The translations under genes and the position numbers were made by a program. From Bradyrhizobium sp. PSBB068 (lineage in GTDB: Bacteria; Pseudomonadota; Alphaproteobacteria; Rhizobiales; Xanthobacteraceae), in NCBI GenBank assembly GCA_016839165.1, contig CP069300.1:620001-684000 (forward strand): a stretch of 64,000 nucleotides of DNA, written 5' to 3'. The notes under the pieces are model-generated. The model worked only from the letters and a program-made list of their open reading frames with translations, was not told the DNA's origin and searched no databases. Shown in pieces: positions 27,272 to 36,321 of the stretch. Positions within the stretch are counted from its first letter, which is position 1; each line of letters begins with the position of its first letter.

Positions 27272-28486
27272 TCAGGAGGCCGGCTCTTTCTCCGAGAAGT
27301 GCATGCGAGAACGGGCGAACTTCTTGACGCCCATCGGCTTGCCGAACAGGTAGCCCTGGACCTGATCGAAATCCATCTCGTGCGCGGCGAGAAAATCCGC
27401 GCGCGTCTCGACCCCCTGGGCGACGGCCTGCGCGCCGGCATCGTGGGCGAGCTCGACGATGCGCCGGCACACCGTCTGCTTCAGGCGCTGATCGGCGCAG
27501 CCGGTGACGTATTGATGATCGACCTTGAGCTGGACGAACGGAAAGTTCGGCAATCCCAGCAAGGACGGCCAGTTGGCGCCGACATTGTCGATCGAGATGC
27601 CGATATTGTGCAGGCGAACGCGCCTTGCGACCTCGACCGCAAGGTCGAGATTGTCGATCACCTCGGTGCTGTCGACCTCGATCAGCAGGCCGGCGAAAGC
27701 CGCATGGTCCGGAATCCGGTAGCAGAGCTCGCGCACCGCATGGTCGTCCGCGAGAAACGAGATCGGCAGATTGATCGAGAGATTGATCGGCCCGATCTGT
27801 TCGATGAGATAGCGCCAGTCCTCGATCGCGCGCTCGATCACGAACTCGGACAGTGCATGAAAATGCGGATCGCTTTCGTCGGGGATGAAGTAGGCCGGCG
27901 GCACGACGCCCCATGCGGGATGGCGCATCCGGATCAGTGCCTCGGCTCCGCTTGGAACCAGCGTCCGGAGATGAATCTTCTGCTGATACCACAGCTCGAG
28001 CCAGCCGGCCTTCAGCGCTTCGGGCACGTCCACCGCGGGGCTCGGCGCCGGTTCGAGCGGAAGCAATGACGCAAGACTGTCACGAAGGGTTCCAGCGCTG
28101 AACGGCGTGGACAGGGCCGGCAGCATGGCGATGCCGTACTCGTCGCCGATCTGGCGGACCGCCTTGACGATGATGGAGTCCGGTTGCCCGATGACGAGGA
28201 CCTTGCCGCGATAGTCCTTTCTCACCAAAGTCTCGAGAATTTTACTGACTTCGATGCCGTCCACGGACACGCCGAGCACCAGAAGATCGGGCCGTTCCGC
28301 GTCCAGCACGGTGTCGAGTTCCAGGGCCTGGCCGCATTCGCTGGTGATGAAGCCGAGGTCTTCCAGCGCCTCTGCAAGGAAGGTTCGAAGGTGTTTTTTG
28401 CTGTCCGCAATGCACGCGCGCGGGGTCAGCTTGCGATGTCCGAACCATCCGGCTCGTGGTTGTGTGATGTGGCTGATGTGATTCAT
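27272..28486 (-). CDS. REC-EAL protein with degenerate active sites (c-di-GMP related)
   Basis: Protein of 404 residues: an N-terminal receiver-like domain (about 20-140) and a C-terminal EAL domain (about 160-390). EAL domains hydrolyse or sense cyclic di-GMP. Against the RocR active-site numbering with a constant shift of 5, Glu270, Asp300, Lys321 and Gln377 are kept, and Glu182 (EAL) is present. However, Asp296 becomes Asn301 and Glu352 becomes Gln357 (AQGVE). In the receiver domain, the phospho-acceptor position reads Gly72 (LLVLGVS). The protein therefore probably does not hydrolyse c-di-GMP nor take a phosphate, and may act as a sensor or scaffold. That is an inference. It is convergent with the preceding exported-protein gene. 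Confidence 0.85.
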   Translation of the reverse strand: MNHISHITQPRAGWFGHRKLTPRACIADSKKHLRTFLAEALEDLGFITSECGQALELDTVLDAERPDLLVLGVSVDGIEVSKILETLVRKDYRGKVLVIGQPDSIIVKAVRQIGDEYGIAMLPALSTPFSAGTLRDSLASLLPLEPAPSPAVDVPEALKAGWLELWYQQKIHLRTLVPSGAEALIRMRHPAWGVVPPAYFIPDESDPHFHALSEFVIERAIEDWRYLIEQIGPINLSINLPISFLADDHAVRELCYRIPDHAAFAGLLIEVDSTEVIDNLDLAVEVARRVRLHNIGISIDNVGANWPSLLGLPNFPFVQLKVDHQYVTGCADQRLKQTVCRRIVELAHDAGAQAVAQGVETRADFLAAHEMDFDQVQGYLFGKPMGVKKFARSRMHFSEKEPAS

Positions 28487-29227
28487 GCCCCGCCTTATCC
28501 GTAATTACCCCGGCTCGACTCGTACATCTAAGAACCCCGGCAATCATGGAAATTTCTGGTTCATACATTGATTGGCTCGCTAACCTTAAAGGATTCAATT
28601 CGAATCAAATGATGCTGGAATTGCCGCGTATCGCTGCGGTGACGGGTGCAACAAATGCGTCATCTGGCGTTCACGAGTGCGATCGCGCCCGACTTTGAAC
28701 GTGCGCAGAAACGTTGCGCGCGTGTGCCATCGAGAGACGGTGTTAATGAATGTGTTGTCGCGTCGATGCGGGCGCGGATTTGCATCATTGTCGGACATCG
28801 GATCGCTTCGTGCGAACGTTCCGCAGGACAGCGCAAGCGAATCGCGGATCATCCGTTGTGTGATGCAGATGCCGTCATGCGTGACGTTGTCGTCGCCGTT
28901 CGCAACGTGCCCCAGACGTCGACCGTGCGTTCGTCCAGCATCGTAACCGGCACGGTCAGGAGATCGATCGCAAGGTAGGGGCCCGAGCTCGTCCGCATGT
29001 CGGCGAGGAAGAAGTCAACGCATCGAGCGCGCGCCCGACGGTCGACGTCCCGGACGGCTGCAAGTGATACCTCGCGGCGAGATTGCGCATCTTGCTCGCA
29101 CGTGCGGAGCTCCGGTGCAGGTAAGGTGGTGCTGCCGTCAGGGATTTCGGCCGCGCATGCGTCATTTGGATGGGTTGACCCGGCAGGGGCTGTCCGGCCA
29201 ATTTCCGGCCCGGCTTAGGGGAGAATA
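28487..29227. other. 741-bp region without a convincing gene
   Basis: Several short frames exist on both strands (for example 28646-28978 plus, 28595-28852 minus), but none has a ribosome binding site with plausible protein character. The left part (28500-28680) is AT-richer than its surroundings. The right part holds GTCCGGCCAATTTCCGGCCCGG-like symmetry near 29190, just before the ribosome binding site of the TAXI gene. This region probably holds the divergent promoters of the EAL and TRAP genes, and may include decayed coding sequence. No RNA gene is recognised. Confidence 0.5.
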
Positions 29228-30181
29228 ATGCTCATGAATTCAAGGTTGATGGCTGCCGCGATCGTGGCAGCCGGTGTTTTGTCGGCGCCGGTCGCGCAGG
29301 CCGAGCAGTTCATTAACGTGCTCACCGGCGGCACCTCGGGCGTCTACTATCCGCTCGGCGTCGCGATGGGGAAGATTTACGGCGAAAAGATCACCGGCGT
29401 GAAGACCCAGGTGCAGGCGACCAAGGCTTCGGTCGAGAACCTGGTGCTGCTGCAGCAGGGCCGCGGCGAGATCGCCTTCACGCTCGGCGATTCGCTGAAG
29501 GCCGCCTGGGAAGGCGACACTGAAGCCGGCTTCAAGACCAAGCTCGACAAGCTGCGCACCATCGGCGCGATCTATCCGAACTACATCCAGATCGTCGCCA
29601 CCGCCGAAAGCGGCATCAAGACGCTGGCCGATCTCAAGGGCAAGAGCCTGTCGGTCGGTGCGCCGAAATCCGGCACCGAGCTCAATTCGCGCGCGATCCT
29701 CGCAGCCGCCGGCATGAGCTACAAGGACCTCGGCAAGGTCGAGTATCTGCCGTTCGCCGAATCGGTCGACCTGATGAAGAACCGCCAGCTTAACGCCACG
29801 CTGCAATCCGCCGGCCTCGGCGTCGCCTCGCTGAAGGATCTTTCGACCTCGAGCGAGATCAACGTCGTCGCCGTGCCGAAGGAGACCGTCGACAAGATCG
29901 GCTCGCCCTTCGTCTCGGTGATCATCCCGGCCAACACCTATACCGGCCAGGACAAGGACGTGCCGACCGCGGCGGTCGTGAACTACCTCGTCACCTCGAG
30001 CGCGGTGTCGGACGATCTGGCCTACCAGATGACCAAGCTGGTCTACGAATCGCTGCCGGAGCTCGCCAATGCCCATGCCGCGGGCAAGGAGATCAAGCTC
30101 GAGGCCGCCGCGACCGGCAGCCCGGTGCCGCTGCATCCCGGCGCGATCCGCTTCTACAAGGAAAAGGGCCTGATCAAGTAA
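29228..30181 (+). CDS. TAXI-family TRAP transporter solute-binding protein
   Basis: Periplasmic substrate-binding subunit of a TRAP transporter, TAXI type, 317 residues. The signal peptide ends near residue 25 (VAQAEQF). The segment INVLTGGTSGVYYPLGVAMG is the hallmark start of the mature TAXI domain. GGGGAG precedes the ATG at 29228; a second ATG at 29234 is possible. The fused permease gene follows after 152 bp containing a strong hairpin. TAXI systems carry organic acids such as glutamate or 2-oxoglutarate in some bacteria; the substrate here is unknown. Confidence 0.92.
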   Translation: MLMNSRLMAAAIVAAGVLSAPVAQAEQFINVLTGGTSGVYYPLGVAMGKIYGEKITGVKTQVQATKASVENLVLLQQGRGEIAFTLGDSLKAAWEGDTEAGFKTKLDKLRTIGAIYPNYIQIVATAESGIKTLADLKGKSLSVGAPKSGTELNSRAILAAAGMSYKDLGKVEYLPFAESVDLMKNRQLNATLQSAGLGVASLKDLSTSSEINVVAVPKETVDKIGSPFVSVIIPANTYTGQDKDVPTAAVVNYLVTSSAVSDDLAYQMTKLVYESLPELANAHAAGKEIKLEAAATGSPVPLHPGAIRFYKEKGLIK

Positions 30182-30202
30182 GGCCGGTTGCTTCGAGCGT
30201 GC

Positions 30203-30227
30203 CATGGCCGGGCTGGACCCGGCCATG
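30203..30227 (+). promoter_or_regulatory. Hairpin between the TRAP binding-protein and permease genes
   Basis: CATGGCCGGG (30203-30212) pairs perfectly with CCCGGCCATG (30218-30227) around a 5-nt loop. No T run follows. Such structures often protect the 3' end of binding-protein mRNA or partly stop transcription, giving more binding protein than permease. Confidence 0.65.
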
Positions 30228-30333
30228 CATCTTTCCAAAGATGTTGATTTTTCGATGGATGCGCCGGGCGAGCCGCGCATGACGTGCAGCGGGGCGCTAT
30301 AAACCTCGCGGGCACGGCGGGGGGACTGATTCA

Positions 30334-32442
30334 ATGCAGCAGCAGGTTGCGAGCGAGCAGCCCATCAAGGTTGAATTCGACAATTTCGAGCATGGCTTCC
30401 CTGAAGGATTTGGTCCGGGCGCCTGGGGGCATCTGGCTTACGCCATCGGTCTCGCCTTCGCAGTGTTCCAGCTCTATGTCGCGGCCTTCAACTATCTGCC
30501 GAGCCAGGTGGTGCGCGGCGTCCATGTCGGCTTTCTGATCCTGTTGACCTTCGGACTGATCGGCAACTTCACCGCCAAGACCGATCTCGGCCGCGCGGTG
30601 AGCTGGATCGTCGGCGCGGCCGGTTTCCTCTGCGGGCTCTATCAGTGGATCTTCTACGCCGACCTGATCGCCCGCGACGGCGATCCGACCCACATGGACC
30701 TTGCGGTCGGCACGCTGCTCGCGATCCTGATCTTCGAGGGCACGCGGCGGCTGATGGGAGCGGCGCTGCCGCTGATGTGCGGCGCCTGTCTGCTTTACTG
30801 GTTCTTCGGCCAGTATCTGCCGTCGCCGTTCAATCATCGCGGCTATGATTTCGACCAGATCGTCACCCATCTCTCGTTCGGCACCGAAGGCTTCTACGGC
30901 GTGCCGATCTACGTCTCGGCGACCTACATCTTCCTGTTCATCCTGTTCGGCTCGTTCCTGGAACGCGCCGGCATGATCCAGCTGTTCACCGACGTCTCGC
31001 TCGGCCTGTTCGGGCGCACCCGCGGCGGCCCGGCCAAGGTCGCGGTGTTCGCCTCCGGCATGATGGGCACGATCTCGGGCTCCGGCGTCGCCAATGTCGT
31101 CACCGTCGGCCAGTTCACGATTCCCCTGATGATCAAGTTCGGCTATCGCCGCGCGTTCGCCGCAGGCGTCGAGGCCACCGCCTCGATGGGCGGCCAGATC
31201 ATGCCGCCGGTGATGGGCGCGGTCGCCTTCATCATGGCGGAGACGCTCGGCGTGCCCTATTCGGAGATCGTCAAGGCGGCGGTGATTCCGGCGATCCTGT
31301 ACTTCGCCTCGGCGTTCTGGATGGTGCATCTGGAAGCCGGCAAGCATGGTCTCGTCGGCATGAAGCGCTCCGAGATCCCGAGCGCCTGGAAGGCGCTGGT
31401 GGCGCGCTGGTACCTGGTGTTGCCGCTCGCGGCGCTGGTCTACATGCTGTTCGAAGGCTTCACGCCGCTCTATGCCGGCAGCATGGGGCTGGCGCTGACG
31501 GTCGCGCTGATCCTCGGCGCCAGCATCACGCTCGGCTTCTCCAACACCGTCGTGCGCTACATCTTCTGGATCGGCCTTGCGCTGGTGGTCGCCGCGGTGT
31601 CGCGCCACGGGCTCGAGATCGTCCCTGTCATCGGTGTCGTCGCCGGGCTGATCGTGATCGCGGCGATCACGCGCGGCGGCCGCGCCACGCTCAGGGCGTG
31701 CCGTGACTCGCTCGCCGACAGCGCCAAATCGGCGCTGACCGTCGGCATGGCCTGCGCCATCGTCGGCACCATCATCGGCATGATGACGCAGACCGGCGTC
31801 GGCACCATCTTCGGCAGCTGGATCATCGGGCTCGGCGCCAAGAGCCTGTTCCTGGCGCTGATCATGACCATGCTGCTGTCGATCCTGCTCGGCACCGGCA
31901 TTCCGACGATCCCGACCTACATCATCACCGCGGCGCTGGCGGCACCGGCGCTCGCCAAGCTCGGCGTGCCCTTGATCGCGAGCCACATGTTCGCGTTCTA
32001 CTACGGCATCATGGCCGACCTCTCGCCGCCGGTGGCGCTCGCCGCACTGGCGGCGGCGCCGATCGCCAAGGAGAATCCGGACAAGATCGGCTGGGAAGCG
32101 ATGCGGATCGCGCTTGCCGGCTACGTCATTCCCTTCATCTTCGTCTATTCGCCGGCCTTGATGTTGCAGGGTGGCGATCCGATGGCGGCGCAACTCGGCT
32201 TCTACGGCGCGGTGGCGCTGGCGACCTTCAAGGCGCTGGTGGCGATCGCACTGTTCGGCATCGTCGCGATCGGCTTCCTGTTCACGCGGCTGAGCCTGAT
32301 CGAGATTGCGGTTGCATTCGGTGCGGCGCTCTGCCTGCTCGGCGATTTTCCGTTCTCGGACACTGCGGGCTTCACGCTCGCCGCCGCGGTCGCGCTGTGG
32401 CAATGGCGGCAGCGCCCACGCAATGCGATGGCGGCGGCTTGA
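30334..32442 (+). CDS. TRAP transporter fused permease (DctQM type)
   Basis: Inner-membrane protein of 702 residues that joins the small (DctQ-like) and large (DctM-like) TRAP subunits, as is usual for TAXI systems. The DctM part is recognisable by GMMGTISGSGVANVVTVGQFTIP, given here in parts as GMMGTISGSGVANV and VGQFTIPLM, and by IMPPVMGAVAFIMAE. It has about 17-19 hydrophobic segments. It follows the TAXI gene and overlaps the DUF1850 gene by 40 bp. Transport is driven by an ion gradient, not by ATP. Confidence 0.95.
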   Translation: MQQQVASEQPIKVEFDNFEHGFPEGFGPGAWGHLAYAIGLAFAVFQLYVAAFNYLPSQVVRGVHVGFLILLTFGLIGNFTAKTDLGRAVSWIVGAAGFLCGLYQWIFYADLIARDGDPTHMDLAVGTLLAILIFEGTRRLMGAALPLMCGACLLYWFFGQYLPSPFNHRGYDFDQIVTHLSFGTEGFYGVPIYVSATYIFLFILFGSFLERAGMIQLFTDVSLGLFGRTRGGPAKVAVFASGMMGTISGSGVANVVTVGQFTIPLMIKFGYRRAFAAGVEATASMGGQIMPPVMGAVAFIMAETLGVPYSEIVKAAVIPAILYFASAFWMVHLEAGKHGLVGMKRSEIPSAWKALVARWYLVLPLAALVYMLFEGFTPLYAGSMGLALTVALILGASITLGFSNTVVRYIFWIGLALVVAAVSRHGLEIVPVIGVVAGLIVIAAITRGGRATLRACRDSLADSAKSALTVGMACAIVGTIIGMMTQTGVGTIFGSWIIGLGAKSLFLALIMTMLLSILLGTGIPTIPTYIITAALAAPALAKLGVPLIASHMFAFYYGIMADLSPPVALAALAAAPIAKENPDKIGWEAMRIALAGYVIPFIFVYSPALMLQGGDPMAAQLGFYGAVALATFKALVAIALFGIVAIGFLFTRLSLIEIAVAFGAALCLLGDFPFSDTAGFTLAAAVALWQWRQRPRNAMAAA

Positions 32443-32813
32443 GCCTCTGCCTCACCTCGGCGGGGGTGGTGAAGACGCTGCAGGTCGCGGCCTTCACGCT
32501 CGCCTGGACGCATTCGATCGAGAAGACCGCCTGGCAGGAAGACTGGCTGGCCACGCCGGCCGGGCTGACGCTGCAACAAGCGCGTATCAAGGGCAGTGGC
32601 GCCGGCATGGAGCCGCCGCCGGAGGCGAAGCTCATCGGCGGCTGGTTGCAATGGTCGCCGCCGCCGGTGCCGAGGGCGGAGATCGTGCTCGGCAATTCCG
32701 GCGCGGCGGGCGAATGGCATCTTTGCCACGCGGGACGCTGCCAGACGCTATCGGAGATTTTCGGACATCCGATCGGTGCTAATGTCACCACGATGAGCGT
32801 TTGCGAGCCATAA
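32403..32813 (+). CDS. DUF1850 protein of the TRAP operon
   Basis: Small protein of 136 residues with the DUF1850 pattern: a hydrophobic strand followed by WTHSIEKTAWQEDW and then GAGMEPPPEA. Genes of this type commonly sit directly after TAXI/TRAP permease genes, and their role is unknown. It overlaps the permease end by 40 bp if the ATG at 32403 is used, or by 4 bp if the TTG at 32439 is used; the latter gives a 124-residue protein starting at the DUF1850 core. Confidence 0.82.
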   Translation: MAAAPTQCDGGGLSLCLTSAGVVKTLQVAAFTLAWTHSIEKTAWQEDWLATPAGLTLQQARIKGSGAGMEPPPEAKLIGGWLQWSPPPVPRAEIVLGNSGAAGEWHLCHAGRCQTLSEIFGHPIGANVTTMSVCEP

Positions 32814-32836
32814 CAAACAACAAGGGAGAAAGACCG

Positions 32837-33643
32837 ATGGATCGGCTCAAGGGCAAGGTTGCGATGGTGGTCGGGGCGGGCTCGATCGGGCCGGGCTGGG
32901 GCAACGGCAAGGCGACCGCCGTCACCTTTGCGCGCGAGGGCGCCAGCGTGTTCTGCGTCGATCGCAACGGCGCGGCGGCCGAGGAGACGGTCAAGATCAT
33001 CACCGAGGAGGGCGGCAAGGCGGCTGCATTCACCGCCGATGTCTCGCGCGCCAGCGAAGTCGAGGCGATGGTCGCGGCCTGCCTGAAGGCCTATGGCCGC
33101 ATCGACGTGCTCGACAACAATGTCGGTATCGCCGAGGTCGGCAGCGTGGTGGAGGTTGCGGAAGCGGAATGGGACCGCGTCTTCGCGGTCAACCTCAAGA
33201 GCGCCTATCTGTCGATGAAGCACGTCATTCCGGTCATGATCAAGCAGGGCGGCGGCTCGATCATCAACATCTCCTCGATCGCCTCGATCCGCCATGTCGG
33301 CATTTCCTATGTCAGCTACAATGCCAGCAAGGCGGCGATGAACCAGATGACGCGCTCGACCGCGGTCGAGTTCGCCTCCAGGCATGTCCGCGTCAATGCG
33401 ATCCTGCCCGGGCTGATGAAGACGCCGATGGTCGCGCATTCGGCCGGGCTGGCGCAGAGCTACGCCAAAGGTGACGTCGAGGCGATGTGGCGCGCCCGTG
33501 ACGCGCAGGTGCCGATGGGCCACATGGGCGACGCCTGGGACGTCGCCAATGCCGCGCTGTTCCTCGCCTCGGACGAATCGAAATATGTCACCGGCATCGA
33601 GCTCGTGGTCGACGGCGGCATCACCTCAAAGTCCGGGGCGTGA
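32837..33643 (+). CDS. Short-chain dehydrogenase/reductase of the TRAP operon
   Basis: SDR of 268 residues. The nucleotide-binding loop is unusual: GAGSIGPGWGNG replaces the TGxxxGIG motif, with a few extra residues. NNVG replaces NNAG at 94-97. The catalytic residues are Ser147, Tyr161 and Lys165. GGGAG lies just before the ATG at 32837, and only 23 bp separate it from the DUF1850 gene, so it belongs to the transporter operon. It probably acts on the imported substrate or a derivative, a hydroxy or keto acid by inference. Confidence 0.88.
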   Translation: MDRLKGKVAMVVGAGSIGPGWGNGKATAVTFAREGASVFCVDRNGAAAEETVKIITEEGGKAAAFTADVSRASEVEAMVAACLKAYGRIDVLDNNVGIAEVGSVVEVAEAEWDRVFAVNLKSAYLSMKHVIPVMIKQGGGSIINISSIASIRHVGISYVSYNASKAAMNQMTRSTAVEFASRHVRVNAILPGLMKTPMVAHSAGLAQSYAKGDVEAMWRARDAQVPMGHMGDAWDVANAALFLASDESKYVTGIELVVDGGITSKSGA

Positions 33644-33658
33644 GCAACGAGTGCTCGC

Positions 33659-33684
33659 TTCACCTCTCCCAAGGGAGAGGTGAA
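33659..33684. terminator. Hairpin between convergent SDR and antiporter genes
   Basis: TTCACCTCTCCC (33659-33670) pairs perfectly with GGGAGAGGTGAA (33673-33684). It is a member of the CTCTCCC/GGGAGAG repeat family and lies between two convergent genes. Confidence 0.6.
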
Positions 33685-33724
33685 CCTCCGCTGCCGATCC
33701 AGTTCAACCCAAACTCTTCATGCG

Positions 33725-35263
33725 CTACGCCTCGACGCTGAGCTCGGCGCGGTCGAGCTCTTCCTCGACCAGATGGAAGGCGTCGTCGCCGATCGCCTCG
33801 CTGCGGCGCAGACCGAGCAGTGCCTGACGTGCGGCGGCGATGGCGCGGCGCCGCAGCGGATCCGCCGGCAGCTCGCGCGTACTCAACCCGCCATCGGTCT
33901 CGGCGCGCAGCAGCACGGCGCGGTATTCGAGCCGGAGGATCTCGGCCTCCTCGGACGGGTCGGAGTCGATCTCGTCGAGTGCGGCACGAAAGGCGACGCT
34001 GCGGGCGTGGGCGGCCTCGCGCCCGACCGGGTCATCGTCAGCGAAATTCAGCGCCAGGATCAGCGGCCGCAAGGTCAGGCCCTGGATCACCAGCGAGCCC
34101 AGCACCACGGCGAACGCGGTCAGCAGGATCAGGTCGCGAAACGGAAACCACTCGGGCAGTGCAAACGCCGCCGCCAATGTAACGATGCCGCGCATCCCGC
34201 ACCACGACACGATGAAGCCGCGCTTCGGGGTCGGCACCGCCTCCACCACATGGGCGGGCAGCCAATGGCGCGCCTTCAGCGTGCGCAACAGCGCGCCGTA
34301 GGGCATCACCCAGAGGATGCGGGCGAGGATCACCACGGCGAGGATCGCGGCGGCGAAGCTGCAATATTTCCACCGCACCTCGGCGTCGAGGTCGGACCAG
34401 ATCGGGCGCAATTGCAGCCCGATCAGCATGAAGGCGAGCACGTTGAGCACGAAGACGACGGTCTCCCACACCGTATAGGACGACACGCGCAGCCGCGCCG
34501 AGGTGCGGTCCGGCGCGGTGCGGGCGATGGTGATCGCATAGGCGATGATGGTGAGGATGCCGGACAGCCCGAGATGCTCGGCGGTGATCCACACCATGAA
34601 GGTGCCGCCGAACTGCGTGATGATCGCGCTCGGCGCCTCGGTGATGCGGCGCGTGATCATCATCCAGATCTGCGCGAACAAATAGCCGGCGGCAAGGCTG
34701 CCGACCAGCGCGACCGTGATGGACGGTATGAACTCACGGATCTTCATGTGCTCGGCGGCGACCAGGCCAACCGCGACCCGGTAGATCAGCAGCGCGCTGG
34801 CATCGTTGAGCAGGCTCTCGCCCTCCAGGATCTTCTGGATCCGGTAGGGCAGCTTGACCTGGCGCAGGATCGCGGTGGCGGCCGCGGCGTCCGGCGGCGC
34901 CACGATGGCGCCGAGCGCGATCGCAACCGGCCAGGGCATGTCCGGCCGCAGCCAGTGCGCGATCACGGCGACTGCCGTCGTCGTGACGCCGACCGCGACC
35001 ACGACCAGCGTCGAGACCGGCAGCCAGTTGTTGCGGAGATCGCGCAGCGAGGTGTCGAAGGCGGCGTCGAGCAGCACCGGCGCGACGAACAGCGCCAGCG
35101 CCAGCTCCGGTTCCAGCGCCCAGGTCGGGGCCCACGGCAGCAACGTCAGCAGCACGCCGCCGATCGCCAGGAAGGTCGGGTAGGGCACCTTGATCCGCCG
35201 TGCCAGTGCTGACAGCGCCACCGCCGCGAGCAACAGGCCGATGATCCATTCGAACGTGAGCAA
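33725..35263 (-). CDS. Na+/H+ antiporter, CPA1 family
   Basis: Inner-membrane cation/proton exchanger of 512 residues from a TTG at 35263. GGGGG 8 bp upstream supports this start, and the N-terminus then begins MLTFEWIIGLLL, directly with the first helix. About 12 membrane segments fill residues 1-400. The ion-site motif APPDAAAATAIL and the GESLLNDASALLIY segment are typical of CPA1. A charged cytoplasmic tail of about 90 residues follows. The frame is open 76 codons farther upstream but with no family character. It is divergent from the TPR/LprI gene. Confidence 0.9.
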   Translation of the reverse strand: MLTFEWIIGLLLAAVALSALARRIKVPYPTFLAIGGVLLTLLPWAPTWALEPELALALFVAPVLLDAAFDTSLRDLRNNWLPVSTLVVVAVGVTTTAVAVIAHWLRPDMPWPVAIALGAIVAPPDAAAATAILRQVKLPYRIQKILEGESLLNDASALLIYRVAVGLVAAEHMKIREFIPSITVALVGSLAAGYLFAQIWMMITRRITEAPSAIITQFGGTFMVWITAEHLGLSGILTIIAYAITIARTAPDRTSARLRVSSYTVWETVVFVLNVLAFMLIGLQLRPIWSDLDAEVRWKYCSFAAAILAVVILARILWVMPYGALLRTLKARHWLPAHVVEAVPTPKRGFIVSWCGMRGIVTLAAAFALPEWFPFRDLILLTAFAVVLGSLVIQGLTLRPLILALNFADDDPVGREAAHARSVAFRAALDEIDSDPSEEAEILRLEYRAVLLRAETDGGLSTRELPADPLRRRAIAAARQALLGLRRSEAIGDDAFHLVEEELDRAELSVEA

Positions 35264-35424
35264 GGCGAACCCCCAAAGCGCGGCGCGCGACGTGCTGCTC
35301 CGAGTGCGACACCCGATTGCAGCCGATCGTCGCAATTGACGTATAATCCAGCGTGTGGTTTGGCGGCAAATGGCACCGCCCGAAATCGGAGCCGGTGGTA
35401 CAGGCGCGGGATGTCTTGTCGGTG

Positions 35425-36195
35425 ATGGGAATGCGACGCAACTCTGCAAATCTGGCTGTCGCGTTGATCTGCGCATGCCTGTCGGTCGCATCAGGCGTCG
35501 CGCGCGCGACCGGCAGCGAACCCGGCAAGGATGTGCAGGCCGATCCTGGCCCCTGCAATGCGGCGGTTGCGGCAGCCGATGACGACAGGATCGTCGAGGC
35601 CTGCGGCGCGCTGATCGACAATGAGAAGGCGACGAAGCCCGATCGCATCAAGGCCCTGATGGCACGCGCGGGCGCCTATGACCGCAAGCAGCTGATCGAT
35701 CGCGCCATCGCCGATTACGACACCGTGCTCAAGCTCGATCCATCGCTTGCCGATGCCCACAATGCCCGCGGCGAGCTGTGGCGCCGCAAGGGCGACCGGC
35801 CGAAGGCGATCATGGATTTCGGCGCCGCCGTCAAGCTCAATCCCGATCACGCCGCCGCCAAGGCCAACTACAAATCGCTGTCGCTGGAGCTGGAGCGGAT
35901 CGGCGCCATGATGGCGGTCGCCGGCAAGCCGAGCTTCGATTGCCGCAAGGCGCGCCGGCCGGTCGAGAAGGCGATCTGCGCCGATCCTGCGCTTGCCGAT
36001 CTCGACCGCGAGATCGTCGCATCGACCTTTCGCACGGTGCGTGAGGCCGGGGATCCGCGCCAGGCGCGCGAACTGCAACGCGCGCAGGATGGTTTCATCG
36101 CCCGCCGCAATGCCGAATTCGGCAAGCCGGGTTATGACCTGCAAAAGGCGATGCGGGAGCGGTTGCGGCAGATCAACGGGGTCGACGGCAACTAG
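35425..36195 (+). CDS. Exported TPR protein with LprI-like (DUF1311) C-terminus
   Basis: Protein of 256 residues: signal peptide (residues 1-28), then two or three TPR repeats (about 60-135, including AIADYDTVLKLDPSLADAHN and AIMDFGAAVKLNPDHAA), then a DUF1311/LprI domain (about 165-235) with SFDCRKARRPVEKAICADPALADLD. LprI-type domains in other bacteria inhibit lysozyme. The pair of cysteines in that motif is the usual disulfide. ATG 35425 is used; ATG 35431 is possible. It is divergent from the antiporter gene. Confidence 0.85.
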   Translation: MGMRRNSANLAVALICACLSVASGVARATGSEPGKDVQADPGPCNAAVAAADDDRIVEACGALIDNEKATKPDRIKALMARAGAYDRKQLIDRAIADYDTVLKLDPSLADAHNARGELWRRKGDRPKAIMDFGAAVKLNPDHAAAKANYKSLSLELERIGAMMAVAGKPSFDCRKARRPVEKAICADPALADLDREIVASTFRTVREAGDPRQARELQRAQDGFIARRNAEFGKPGYDLQKAMRERLRQINGVDGN

Positions 36196-36321
36196 TGCTA
36201 ACGTCCGTGAGTTTGCGGCTTGAATTATCGGTCAAGCCCATGACAATGACGGCCAAAGAGAGCCAACCATCCAGTCGTCATGCCCGGCCATGACGATGGA
36301 GTGAGGCGAGGGAGAGACGCG

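Noticed and set aside
28646..28978. Candidate 110-codon plus-strand gene in the gene-poor region
   Set aside because: No ribosome binding site, and the product looks random (Arg- and Ser-rich, no hydrophobic pattern).
30331..32403. Long minus-strand frame of about 690 codons opposite the TRAP permease
   Set aside because: Antisense shadow; the product is an Arg/Asp/His-rich sequence without domain features, while the plus strand encodes an unmistakable TRAP permease.
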